A DNA stretch of 64,000 nucleotides from Desulfosarcina ovata subsp. ovata (GTDB lineage Bacteria; Desulfobacterota; Desulfobacteria; Desulfobacterales; Desulfosarcinaceae). The stretch spans positions 3,782,001-3,846,000 of the forward strand of contig NZ_AP021879.1 in assembly GCF_009689005.1 (NCBI RefSeq). Direction: 5' to 3'. Made by a program: the position numbers and the translations under genes. Numbering within the stretch: the stretch's first letter is position 1; each line of letters begins with the position of its first letter. The notes under the pieces were generated by a model that was given only the letters and a program-made list of their open reading frames with translations, had not been told where the DNA came from and made no database searches. Shown here piece after piece: positions 52,413-62,175 of the stretch.

Positions 52413-53327
52413 TCAATCCTGCCGACCATAACGATCGAAGAACTCGGGGAAATAACCGTCGACGCCCGGATAGTAGTGCTGAACGAGCTGCATGTAACGG
52501 CCGTCCGAACGTATGGTTTGCAGGTACATATTAAAGCGTTCACGCAGGTCCGCATCCGATTTGCGGAATCCGCAACCCATCTTCTGGGCAGCGGTAACGG
52601 GGCCGATAATTTTCAGCTGGCCCGGCCATTTCTCCAGGGCAATCATGGCATCGGCGACGTCAAGGAGACATGATTCGGCTTCCCGATTGATTACCGCCGG
52701 TGCGAACTCGTTCATCTTCAGATTGAGCGGAATCCACTCGGCTCCGGTTTTCTCAAGCTGATAAAGGGCCGGATCGAGGCAGGTGCCGGGCATGCACAAG
52801 ACACTGACACCGCCAAGCAGCGACTTGACCATCTCGATATCATCGGGCATTGAGCGACTTGGCCGGATCGGTTGCAAGGGGGAGTCCGCCCGTGCGATGA
52901 GCCATACACCGCTTGGAAATGTCGGAGTCGAGAAGTCCAGCAGCTCTTTTCGCCATGGGAGAATTGTCAACCCATTGGCGATGACATCGCCTTTTATCGG
53001 GCATCCTCCTGTTATTTCGACGTTGCCGTTGGTGATACGATACATTTTTCCTGTCAGATCTTCGATGACGGACTGCCAGGTGGTTTCCACATATTCGTAA
53101 CGGACCCCCAGATCATCGGCGAAACCCTTGATCAAATCGGTACTCAACCCGTCACCGCTGCCGCTGACAAAACGGGCATAACGCACGCCCAGGTGACGAA
53201 TGACACCCTTATCCTTGATCGCCTTCATGTCCGCCAGCGCGGCCGTCGCCTGGAAACCAACGAAAATGGCCACAATCAGCGTCAATCGGACAACCATTTT
53301 TGGTCTGCCGACAGCATTAAACAACAC
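52413..53327 (-). CDS. Periplasmic family-3 binding protein paired with a sensor kinase
   Basis: 304 residues. I choose the GTG start at 53327: AAGGAGT lies seven bases upstream, whereas the longer frame begins inside a palindromic element. The signal peptide is MVVRLTLIVAIFVGFQATAALA with a short N-terminal extension. The mature protein is a family-3 solute-binding protein (LSTDLIKGFADDLGVRYEYVETTW, PIKGDVIANGLTILPWRKELLDFSTP). No permease is adjacent. Its gene leads the operon that continues with the hybrid kinase, so it probably delivers a ligand to that sensor. Confidence 0.87.
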   Translation of the reverse strand: MLFNAVGRPKMVVRLTLIVAIFVGFQATAALADMKAIKDKGVIRHLGVRYARFVSGSGDGLSTDLIKGFADDLGVRYEYVETTWQSVIEDLTGKMYRITNGNVEITGGCPIKGDVIANGLTILPWRKELLDFSTPTFPSGVWLIARADSPLQPIRPSRSMPDDIEMVKSLLGGVSVLCMPGTCLDPALYQLEKTGAEWIPLNLKMNEFAPAVINREAESCLLDVADAMIALEKWPGQLKIIGPVTAAQKMGCGFRKSDADLRERFNMYLQTIRSDGRYMQLVQHYYPGVDGYFPEFFDRYGRQD

Positions 53328-53354
53328 GGTCCGACTCCTTTCACTGATGAATAA

Positions 53355-53513
53355 GGTTGCCGGAAATAAATAATTCCCCCATCCTGCTTGTCTTTGCGCC
53401 CGTCTACCGTGTTGCCACCACTCGCACATATTCCCTGATATGCACGGGTGGCGGCGCCTTGTAGACGACCCCAGATCCGGAGCGATCTGGGGGAATTATT
53501 TATTTCCGGCAAC
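53355..53513. mobile_element. 159-bp MITE-like element with perfect 26-bp inverted repeats
   Basis: The arm at 53355-53380 (GGTTGCCGG ... AATTCCCCC) is the exact reverse complement of 53488-53513. TAA flanks both ends, as a TA-type target duplication would leave. Inside, nested stems continue (GTCTAC/GTAGAC, GCCACC/GGTGGC, CATAT/ATATG), so the whole element can fold into one long hairpin. No transposase is encoded. Confidence 0.7.
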
Positions 53514-53627
53514 CTAACGGGGGTGAGGTCACGGGTGAAATCGAACTCTTATTCAATTTGAATATCGTCAAGCGAAAAGAATTCTTAAGTTCTCGTCAAT
53601 GGGTTTATGGTAACAATGGCTTATACA

Positions 53628-53729
53628 ATAGAGCGGCGTCATCCGGATTTTGGGAGTCTGTCACAAAACCAGCCGACGACCCCGCCGCTTTCCGGCGCCC
53701 GGAACGGGCAAAAGGGAACGCCGCTCTAT
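53628..53729. repeat. 102-bp inverted-repeat element
   Basis: ATAGAGCGGCGT (53628-53639) and ACGCCGCTCTAT (53718-53729) are perfect 12-bp arms around a GC-rich core. It lies 115 bases from the element at 53355-53513; the two have no evident sequence in common. Confidence 0.6.
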
Positions 53730-53765
53730 CCGGGAAATGAGTATTTGTGAAATTTTATGGTTGGA

Positions 53766-54650
53766 TTATGATTTCCGTGCGTGGGCCTGCCAGAACGAGG
53801 CTTCTTTGGCGTTGACCGCCGTTTTCCGTTGGGGATCGAAAAAGTGCCGATAGATCGGGATATTCCTATCTACGGACCGGCCAAGGATTTTTTTTTCGAT
53901 CAGTGCCAGGGCTTCAACCGATTTGTCGCATACCGGATAGCCCTTTTCATCCAGATGAATCGTTGCATCGAATGTGACCGGTGAGATGTTGTTGATATCC
54001 ACCAGTTGGATGTTTCCCTCCCCGTTGATGATCAGGTTGCCGGCCCCGGCCAGGTCCGGGATGTGCCGGGTCTCATTGACCATGCGTTTGATCTGACGCA
54101 CGAATCGCGTCCCCTGTTGCCGGACCACCGCCATCCAGGCGGCTTTGGTGAGCGGCGGCGTGTCGCCTGCCTTGCCGATGGCGTCAAACAGGGTGGATAG
54201 CAGTTCTTCCGTATCCAGCAAGGTCCACGGGTCCAGAATTTCGCCGTCAACGTAAGTCTGGAAACCGCAAAGCAGTAACTCATATCCATCCGGTCCCCGG
54301 TAATCCACGATGACTTCCGTGGAGGTGGCCATGAAGTCCGGGGCCAGGAAGCGCTCAACGGTTTTTACCCGGCCGGTTTCGCTCAATGCCTCATCCAGGG
54401 TTTTCAAACGGGTACGGAAGATCCGGAACATCCGGCACGGCGTGGCCCTGGGAAACTGCCGGATGCCATCGACGATCGTGCCGGCCTGCTCCACGGCAAC
54501 ATCGGCGGGGTCAAGAATCTCCATGATGTGGGAACGCAGCCCATGCCGGTAGTGCCGCCGGAAAAGATAGGGCGGATCGGGCCGGATGAAGTTCAGCGCG
54601 GTCACGTCGGTATGGTCCAGTGTTGGTCGGTTTCTGATGTCGGTGGTCAT
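53766..54650 (-). CDS. Uncharacterised protein with a kinase-like catalytic signature
   Basis: 294 residues from the ATG at 54650 (GGACGGA upstream). Soluble, no signal peptide. The segment HIPDLAGAGNLIINGEGNIQ followed by LVDINNISP imitates the protein-kinase catalytic loop and metal motif (HxxDLxxxN ... hydrophobic-DxN), as in YrbL-like and other atypical kinases. A glycine-rich ATP loop is not evident. The N-terminal part (PYLFRRHYRHGLRSHIMEIL) is basic. Function cannot be assigned; it stands alone. Confidence 0.65.
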   Translation of the reverse strand: MTTDIRNRPTLDHTDVTALNFIRPDPPYLFRRHYRHGLRSHIMEILDPADVAVEQAGTIVDGIRQFPRATPCRMFRIFRTRLKTLDEALSETGRVKTVERFLAPDFMATSTEVIVDYRGPDGYELLLCGFQTYVDGEILDPWTLLDTEELLSTLFDAIGKAGDTPPLTKAAWMAVVRQQGTRFVRQIKRMVNETRHIPDLAGAGNLIINGEGNIQLVDINNISPVTFDATIHLDEKGYPVCDKSVEALALIEKKILGRSVDRNIPIYRHFFDPQRKTAVNAKEASFWQAHARKS

Positions 54651-55037
54651 ATTCCGTCCTAACAATAAAAAGGCCGAAGGCAAAAATCGTTACTATTTTA
54701 CCATATGGCGATTTTGGTGGCTACTCAACCAAGCCGGCCGCCCCTGCCATTCCCGGCCCCATCCGTTTGATCAATTGGTAATTGACAACTGCCTGGATTT
54801 CTGGTTTTTATTCTTTGATCCAAAGAATTTTGTCCCGATTACCCATAAACAATGCCACGATCATGAACTCATTATCTCCACCCAACCTCAGATAGCCTGA
54901 AACAAAACAGGATATCGCCTGACTTACCCGCAAATGACGGATTCGTACCGGTTGGTTGCCAGAATCATTCACCAAGGTCCGGTCCGAATCTTAAAAACGA
55001 CAGCGAGTCAAATTCCACCGTGGAGACCCTCCCTGCC
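54651..55037. other. Divergent intergenic region
   Basis: No repeat, RNA or small gene is evident. It must hold promoters of the kinase-like gene (minus) and the methyltransferase gene (plus). Confidence 0.4.
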
Positions 55038-55709
55038 ATGAATCCATCATCAAAAAGCCGTCTTACCGAAAAACAACTATCCCACTTCACCGGCACCAGT
55101 TTGTTTGACGGCATCGCCCGCGCGGTCTGCCGCGCGGGCACCCTTCCGGCCAAGGAGTTGTACGAGGCCTGGGAGGTGGCCCGGCGGGTGAGAAGAAAAT
55201 ACCGCGGCGGGCGAGTGGTGGATCTTGCCTGCGGCCACGGCCTGCTGGCGCATATTCTGCTTCTGCTCGACAACACGTCTCCCGCGGCCATCGCCATAGA
55301 CGTTCATCCGCCCAAAAATGCCCGGCGCCTTTCAGCGGAGCTGATCAAGGCCTGGCCCCGTTTGAACGGGCGGATCCGCTACCAGGCGTCAGAAATCCAG
55401 TCCGTCCCGCTGTTCCCCTCCGATCTGGTGGTATCGGTACATGCCTGCGGCAGCCTGACGGATACCGTGCTGGACCGGGCCGTCGCCGCCGGTACCCGGG
55501 TGGCCGTGCTGCCCTGCTGCCATGACCTGGCGCGTTGTGACACCGGTGGCCTGGAGGGGTGGCTGGACGGGCCCCTGGCCGTTGACGCCACCCGTGCGGC
55601 GCGGCTGCGTGCCTGCGGATACCAGGTGTTGACCCGGGTGATCCCCGATACCATTACCCCTAAAAATCGGCTGCTCATGGGGCATCCAGACCGATCCATC
55701 AGCGGTTGA
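55038..55709 (+). CDS. SAM-dependent methyltransferase-fold protein
   Basis: 223 residues from the ATG at 55038; a GTG at 55020 is possible. A SAM-binding motif (VVDLACGHGLLAHILLLL, ~residues 56-73) and an acidic second strand (AIAIDVHPP) mark the Rossmann methyltransferase fold. The PCCHD motif after the fourth strand resembles the METTL25/GSTCD-type group, whose substrates are not established in bacteria. Its stop codon region overlaps the convergent DMT fragment. Confidence 0.75.
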   Translation: MNPSSKSRLTEKQLSHFTGTSLFDGIARAVCRAGTLPAKELYEAWEVARRVRRKYRGGRVVDLACGHGLLAHILLLLDNTSPAAIAIDVHPPKNARRLSAELIKAWPRLNGRIRYQASEIQSVPLFPSDLVVSVHACGSLTDTVLDRAVAAGTRVAVLPCCHDLARCDTGGLEGWLDGPLAVDATRAARLRACGYQVLTRVIPDTITPKNRLLMGHPDRSISG

Positions 55710-55974
55710 TCATATACAGTCCACCGGCCACGCATGCCAGGCCCGTCCATACCGAGACGGTCAATGGTTCGTTCAGCACCAGGCCGCCCAGAATCACGCC
55801 GAACAGCGGAGCCATGAAAGTGAACGCGGCCAGCCGGCTCACCGTATAGCGGTGGATCCCGGATCTCAGTGGCAGGCGCCCGCTGTTTCGGTCAACCGTC
55901 GGGGACATGTGTTCTTCCTGTTTTTTCAGATGGTTCCGGCCTGGATAAAAAGCCTTGTGCCAATTGGGTTTCAT
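55699..55974 (-). pseudogene. C-terminal fragment of an EamA/DMT transporter
   Basis: Only the end of the family is recognisable (RLAAFTFMAPLFGVILGGLV then LNEPLTVSVWTGLACVAGGLYMINR, ~the last 50 residues). The upstream codons (MSPTVDRNSGRLPLRSG and before) do not resemble a transporter, and no ribosome site supports them. It is a truncated remnant, probably left when neighbouring DNA was lost or inserted. Confidence 0.7.
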
Positions 55975-56016
55975 CGCATAGAATTCATTTTAACACAGAA
56001 AAAGGGGGAACGAAAA

Positions 56017-56829
56017 ATGATCAACCGGATGGTGACGATTTATTGCGTGTTGGCCATTTTGGCAATGGCGGATCCATGTTTGTCCGGCGAGTTATGCGCA
56101 GGTGGCCGCGAAGTGTCAACGCAGACGGAGCAATACTGCCTGATCATGAAAGATGGCAAAGAAGTGCGGCATGGGATTTACAAGGCGTTCTATCCTGGCG
56201 GAGAGCGGAAGACCGAGGGGGAATACGCCGATGGACAGAAAACCGGCATCTGGTCAGCTTACAGCAAGAATGGCCGGAAAGTACTTGAAGAAGGGTACCT
56301 CAGCGGCAAACGTCACGGCGTGCTGAAAAAATGGTATGCCAATGGCCAAATTGCCTTTGATGGCAAATACGAAAATGGCAACCCGGTGAACGAGCGTCTG
56401 GAGTGGTTCATGGACGGAAAACCCATGGCCAAAAATGTCTACTCCCGCCAGGGTGGCGATGTGCATGCCATCCGAACGACCTGGTATGACAACGGCCAGG
56501 AGCAGTCCGTGGCCGAATACATCGACGGCAAACTGGCCGGTGTCGAGAAACGCTGGCACAAAAACGGCCAGAAACAAAGCGTTGTCGAATACAGGGGCGG
56601 GCAGAAAAACGGAACCTGCAGGGAATGGTATCCCAACGGCAAGGAAAAATCCCTGAATCATTATTCCATGGGAAGAAAAGAGGGACAAGCGATCGAGTGG
56701 TATGACAACGGTGAGAAAAAATCCGAAGGCGAGTGGAAAAAAGGCCGTCACGGAAAATGGACCCACTGGGAAAAAGACGGGTCCGTGCGGCAGACCTTGA
56801 ATTACAAAGACGGCAAACGCGTGGATTGA
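56017..56829 (+). CDS. Exported YwqK/MORN-like repeat protein
   Basis: 270 residues from the ATG at 56017, preceded by AAGGGGG. A signal peptide (MVTIYCVLAILAMADPCLSG) leads to about eight repeats of ~22-24 residues with the core YxNGxxxxExxYxxGxxxG, as in KTEGEYADGQKTGIWSAY and WHKNGQKQSVVEYRGGQ. Such proteins are annotated as YwqK-family antitoxins in some genomes, but the export signal makes a cytoplasmic antitoxin role unlikely, and no toxin gene is adjacent. It may be a surface or periplasmic binding protein. Confidence 0.8.
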   Translation: MINRMVTIYCVLAILAMADPCLSGELCAGGREVSTQTEQYCLIMKDGKEVRHGIYKAFYPGGERKTEGEYADGQKTGIWSAYSKNGRKVLEEGYLSGKRHGVLKKWYANGQIAFDGKYENGNPVNERLEWFMDGKPMAKNVYSRQGGDVHAIRTTWYDNGQEQSVAEYIDGKLAGVEKRWHKNGQKQSVVEYRGGQKNGTCREWYPNGKEKSLNHYSMGRKEGQAIEWYDNGEKKSEGEWKKGRHGKWTHWEKDGSVRQTLNYKDGKRVD

Positions 56830-56851
56830 GTCTGCTCCTTACCCACCTGAC

Positions 56852-57961
<1,110 letters not shown>

Positions 57962-57964
57962 TGT

Positions 57965-58774
57965 CTATCCCTTTACCGCGCCCTTGGTCAGCCCGGCGAT
58001 GAATTCCTTCTGCAGGAGGAAGAAGAGCACGACGACCGGCAGTACCGCCAGCAGGGTGCCGGCCATCATTGCGCCATAATCGGCCTCATACACACCGACC
58101 ATTTGGTTCAGACCGATGGGCAGGGTGAACCGGTCACTACTCTGCAGGATGATCTGCGGCCAGAGGAAGCTGTTCCAGGTTCCCATGAAGGCGATCAGAC
58201 AGAACGCGCCGATGATCGGGCGGCTGACCGGAATCACCACATGCCAGAAAATCTGAAATTCGTTGCAACCGTCGATGCGGGCGGCCTGCAGCATTTCGTC
58301 GGGCACCGACTGCATGGACTGGCGGAACAGGAACATACCGAACACGTTGACCATCCCCGGAACGATGAGGCCCAGATGACTGTCGATCAGGCGCAGGTGG
58401 TAGATCAGCTCGTACATCGGCGCCAGCAGCACCGGGCCCGGAATCATCATCGTGGCCAGCATGACTCCCATGATCACCTTTTTGCCGGCGAACGCATACT
58501 TGGCCAGGGCAAAGCCGCCCAGGGAAGAGAAGAAGAGCTGGACCATCACCGTGACCCCGGCAACAAAGAAGCTGTTCATCATAAAGCGCAAAAACGGCAT
58601 CTGTTTGAAGAGGCTGGAGAAGTTCGCCACCGTCAGACGATCGGGCGGTGGCATGAAGGCGTAAGCATGGAAATCGGCATTGGCCTTGAACGCCGAGACC
58701 GCCAGCCAGACCATGGGGACCAGGCAGAGAATCGAGAAGAGCACAAGAACGCCGTAAACGATGGTCCGGCGCAT
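57965..58774 (-). CDS. Sugar ABC transporter permease (MalG/UgpE type)
   Basis: 269 residues from the ATG at 58774 with GGGAGGAA upstream. Six membrane helices and the ABC permease EAA loop (EMLQAARIDGCNEFQIFWHVVIPVSRPI) that touches the ATPase are visible. It forms the membrane channel with the other permease. Confidence 0.93.
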   Translation of the reverse strand: MRRTIVYGVLVLFSILCLVPMVWLAVSAFKANADFHAYAFMPPPDRLTVANFSSLFKQMPFLRFMMNSFFVAGVTVMVQLFFSSLGGFALAKYAFAGKKVIMGVMLATMMIPGPVLLAPMYELIYHLRLIDSHLGLIVPGMVNVFGMFLFRQSMQSVPDEMLQAARIDGCNEFQIFWHVVIPVSRPIIGAFCLIAFMGTWNSFLWPQIILQSSDRFTLPIGLNQMVGVYEADYGAMMAGTLLAVLPVVVLFFLLQKEFIAGLTKGAVKG

Positions 58775-58775
58775 G

Positions 58776-59663
58776 TCAGCGTTCCTCCCTGCCTGCACCG
58801 GTGAGGCGCAACTGGACGATGGCCAGGATCAGTACCATGCCGGCCAGGGTCCAGCCGATGGCCGCCGCGTAGCCGAGGTCGCCCCCCAGAAAGCCGTTCT
58901 GATACAGGTACATGACAATGGTCAACCCCGCCTGGTCCGGGCCGGAACTGTTGCCGAGCAGCAAAAAGGCGAGTTCGAAGAGCTGAAACGAACCGATGGT
59001 CGAGAGCACCACCACAAAGATCAGTACCGGTTTGATGCCGGGCAGGGTGACATGCCAGAACTGCGCCCAGCGGCCGGCCCCGTCGATGGTGGCGGCTTCG
59101 TAAAGCTCCGTGTCGACCCCCTGCAGGGCCGCCAGGAAGTAGACCATGTTGAAACCGGTGTAGAGCCACAGCGCCACCAGGATGAGGGCCGGCATGACCA
59201 GCGCGGGGGTCGACAACCAGCGGGTGGTCAGCGGCAGGCCGAACAGGGCGTGCAGGCCAGCGTTGAGCAGGCCGAACTTGGGCGCCAGGATGAGCATGAA
59301 CAGCAGGGCCGAGAAGACCAGTCCCATCAGGTTGGGTGAGAAGAAGATAAAGCGGAAGACATTTCGGCCGCGAATATCGTGGCGGTTGAGCAGAATCGCC
59401 AGACCCAGGCTGAGCGGCAACTGAAGCACGACACTGCCGACGGCGAAGGTGGCCGTGTTGCGGAAGGCGGTCCAGAAATCGGGGTCCTGCAGAAGATAGC
59501 GGTAGTTGCCAAGGCCCACGAAATGCTGGGCCTCCGGTCCCGAGGTGATGTAGAGCGACAGGATCATGCTGCGGATGATCGGATAGGCCCCGAAAATCAG
59601 GAAACTCAGGACGAACGGCGACAAAAAGAGGTATGGGGCGGTTCGGGAAGCGCTCCTCTGCAT
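58776..59663 (-). CDS. Sugar ABC transporter permease (MalF/UgpA type)
   Basis: 295 residues from the ATG at 59663 (GAGGAG upstream); the longer frame lies inside the binding-protein gene and is not used. There are six membrane helices. The EAA loop reads ELYEAATIDGAGRWAQFWHV and TLPGIKPVL follows. It starts two bases after the binding-protein stop and ends one base before the next permease. Confidence 0.93.
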   Translation of the reverse strand: MQRSASRTAPYLFLSPFVLSFLIFGAYPIIRSMILSLYITSGPEAQHFVGLGNYRYLLQDPDFWTAFRNTATFAVGSVVLQLPLSLGLAILLNRHDIRGRNVFRFIFFSPNLMGLVFSALLFMLILAPKFGLLNAGLHALFGLPLTTRWLSTPALVMPALILVALWLYTGFNMVYFLAALQGVDTELYEAATIDGAGRWAQFWHVTLPGIKPVLIFVVVLSTIGSFQLFELAFLLLGNSSGPDQAGLTIVMYLYQNGFLGGDLGYAAAIGWTLAGMVLILAIVQLRLTGAGREER

Positions 59664-59665
59664 TT

Positions 59666-61054
59666 TTACTCCTCGGCGTCCCAGTCGGGTTCGCGGGCCA
59701 TCTGGCGACGCACATAATCGGCGGCCGATGTCAGCCGCTGGCGGACGTAAGCTTCGAAACCTTCCACCCCATGGGAGCGATAACGACCGTAACAGGCCAC
59801 GATCGCCTCGTTGAGCTTTGCCTGGGCGGTCGGCAGGAACCCGCTGGAGTAGAACGGCGGCACCGCGTCGGCCAGGGCGATGAACTGTTCTCCCAGCACC
59901 TGATTGCACCAGTAGGGCCGCGGTTCGTGATAGGCCGGATCATTCCAGGCCTGGCGGTCCGGGGTGATGATGTTGGTGGTCCGGAAAAGCTGCCCATGCT
60001 GCTGCGGCGAGCCGTAATAGATCTGCCGGGCAAACTGCCAGGCCAGTTCGGGATTTCTGGCCGAGCGGGCAATGCCCAGCATGGTGCCGCCCATCTGGCT
60101 GGTGCGCAGGCCGCCGGGCGTTGCTGCCGGCAGGGGCACCAGGCGCATTTTGCCATGCAGGTCCCCGGCAAAGGCCTCCAGCTGCGAGGTGCGCCAGTCA
60201 GGGCAGAGCACGGCAATGTAAAAGCCTTCGATGAGGCCGCGATAAAACGACGGATCCCAGTTGCCCAGGGATTCGGCCACCTGGTTGTCACCGGATTCGG
60301 CGACCAGGGGAATCATCCAGGTCATGGTCTGCACCGCGGTGTCGTCATCCATGCGCAGCCGGCCACCGGGGCCGAAAATCCCGCCGCCGCGTTGCATCAG
60401 GAAAATCTGGAACGCCCAGGCATCGCCATGCTCGATCTGCAGCAGGTAACGCTGGCCGGCAGTGCACAATCCGCGCAGTTCGCGAAAGTAATCGCCCCAG
60501 GTGGCCAAATCTTCCATGCGCAATCCGCGCCGGGCCAGGTAGGGGTCGACAATGTCGGCACGGTAGGCCAGCATGACCGGGTGAATATCGTGGGGTAGTC
60601 CGAAAATGGCCCCGCGCTCGGTATAGGTGGCCAGGCTATTGGCCGGAACCCGGTCGAGGATGTGATCGCGCACCAGGTAGGGTTTCAGGTCGAGAAAACC
60701 GACCTTGGCGAGCGGTCCGCGGAAAAACCCCCCGGCCGCGCTCTTTTCGATCTCCACCAGATCGGGGATGTTCACCGCCGCCCAGAGCGCCGAGCGCAGC
60801 TTCTGATTGACCGCATTGTAGTTGATCAGTTGCACGTCGATCGTATGATCGGTCCTGACCGAGAAATCCTCGGCCGCCATCTTGTAGGCGTCGGCATGCA
60901 GGGGGCCGAAGACCCACATGGACAGGTCGGCCTCCCCGCGTTGTACCGGGTGGAGCAGCAGATAGAGACCCGCCACCAGCCCCATGGCCGCAATCAGCAG
61001 GGGCGCGAGTCCCAGGGGCAGGTCATCGAGCCAGCGACGAAACAATGCCGGCAT
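59666..61054 (-). CDS. Membrane-anchored sugar-binding protein of the ABC transporter
   Basis: About 462 residues from the ATG at 61054, which follows the GH5 stop directly. Instead of a lipobox there is an uncleaved-looking N-terminal helix (LGLAPLLIAAMGLVAGLYLLL), so the protein is probably tethered by this helix. The rest is a family-1 extracellular sugar-binding protein (FSVRTDHTIDVQLINYN, AVNIPDLVEIE, GTMLGIARSARNPELAWQFARQI). The ligand is presumably a glucoside, judging from the neighbouring GH5 enzyme. Confidence 0.88.
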   Translation of the reverse strand: MPALFRRWLDDLPLGLAPLLIAAMGLVAGLYLLLHPVQRGEADLSMWVFGPLHADAYKMAAEDFSVRTDHTIDVQLINYNAVNQKLRSALWAAVNIPDLVEIEKSAAGGFFRGPLAKVGFLDLKPYLVRDHILDRVPANSLATYTERGAIFGLPHDIHPVMLAYRADIVDPYLARRGLRMEDLATWGDYFRELRGLCTAGQRYLLQIEHGDAWAFQIFLMQRGGGIFGPGGRLRMDDDTAVQTMTWMIPLVAESGDNQVAESLGNWDPSFYRGLIEGFYIAVLCPDWRTSQLEAFAGDLHGKMRLVPLPAATPGGLRTSQMGGTMLGIARSARNPELAWQFARQIYYGSPQQHGQLFRTTNIITPDRQAWNDPAYHEPRPYWCNQVLGEQFIALADAVPPFYSSGFLPTAQAKLNEAIVACYGRYRSHGVEGFEAYVRQRLTSAADYVRRQMAREPDWDAEE

Positions 61055-61056
61055 CC

Positions 61057-62175
61057 TTATTGAAACCGTGACGGCAGCCACCCCCGGGCAACGCATTCGC
61101 GGAAGCACCACTCCGGCGTGCGTTCGGTGCGGTAGCTCCAGAAGAACCAGCCGTGGTAGTGCTCAAAGGCGAGCAGCTGCGCGGAAGCGTAGGCACGATA
61201 AGCGATCTCCGTCTGAAAGGTATCCATGTTCCGAAGCGCGTGATCGAACGGCCCGGGCCAGAGGGAGACAAACTCCGGGTCGAATCCCAGGCTCCATTCC
61301 CCCACGATCGTGGGCAGCCCCAGCTCCTGCTGGATCGTTCCGGCATCCTTGCGCCGCAGGTTCCCGGCCAGGTTCAGGTGGCCATGGATGTCCATCTCGA
61401 TCTCGCTTTCTTCGAAGCACTGGTAGCGGTGCACGTCGAAGAGGACGTTCTCGTAATCCGGCGGCTGCATAAATCCCAAATACTCGCGGTGCGAGCGGAA
61501 ACCGTCGTGGAAGACGATGGCCACCTTTTGGGGCGGACAATGTTTCCTGATGGCGTCGTAGGCGCGCAGATAGTACCGTTTGAGCAGGTCCGTGGGAATC
61601 AGCGTTTGGGGTTCATTGAGCAACTCGATGCCGTAAAGCGCGGATGCGCTGCGATAGCGTTCGGCGATTCGCCCCAGCACGGCCACCGAATGGTCTAGGT
61701 ATTCCTCGCGCGTGTGCCATTCGCAGACATCCCTGATACCGCCGTTGTCGAAGCCGTTCTGGCAGCCGGGTGCCGCGTGAAGGTCGAGGATAACCCGCAG
61801 GCCGTGGGCCTCAGCCCAGTCCAACGCACGGTCCAGGATGTCGATGCCGCCTTCGACAAAGGGATGGGGAGCGGTGCCGTACGCTGCGTGGTAGGGATAT
61901 GGCGGGCCGAAGATCCAATGCCCCAGCGGGATGCGTACCGCGTTGATGCCGACCTCTTTGAGCCACGCAAAATCCTCGCGCGTGATGAAATGGGTCCAGT
62001 GGGCACGCAGCCGCGCTGGCGCATCGCCGCCCAACTCCGCGCACCATGTGGTCTCGTCGGCTGCCGCCAGCCCCTGGAACAAGCTCGGCGTCATCCATTT
62101 TTCGAGAAGCAGCCAGCCGCCGAGGTTGACTCCGCGCAGGCAGGCCCTTGGGGGTACCGTTCCCTGATTTGGCAT
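61057..62175 (-). CDS. Glycoside hydrolase family 5, exo-beta-1,3-glucanase-like
   Basis: 372 residues. The start (RGVNLGGWLLLEKWMTPS, ~14-31) is the hallmark of GH5 subfamily 9, best known from fungal exo-beta-1,3-glucanases. The acid/base is Glu188 in LLNEP and the nucleophile Glu293 in VGEWS; other conserved residues are visible in RIPLGHW, DLHAAPG and FDVHRY. No signal peptide is seen, so it should act inside the cell on imported glucosides. GGAAG precedes the ATG. It leads the ABC sugar transporter operon, so substrate and transporter ligand are probably the same beta-glucoside or a glucosylated solute. Confidence 0.9.
   Translation of the reverse strand: MPNQGTVPPRACLRGVNLGGWLLLEKWMTPSLFQGLAAADETTWCAELGGDAPARLRAHWTHFITREDFAWLKEVGINAVRIPLGHWIFGPPYPYHAAYGTAPHPFVEGGIDILDRALDWAEAHGLRVILDLHAAPGCQNGFDNGGIRDVCEWHTREEYLDHSVAVLGRIAERYRSASALYGIELLNEPQTLIPTDLLKRYYLRAYDAIRKHCPPQKVAIVFHDGFRSHREYLGFMQPPDYENVLFDVHRYQCFEESEIEMDIHGHLNLAGNLRRKDAGTIQQELGLPTIVGEWSLGFDPEFVSLWPGPFDHALRNMDTFQTEIAYRAYASAQLLAFEHYHGWFFWSYRTERTPEWCFRECVARGWLPSRFQ

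Noticed and set aside
53355..53513. CRISPR repeat or tRNA-like structure
   Set aside because: The repeats are a single inverted pair, not regularly spaced direct repeats, and no cloverleaf with a T-loop is present.
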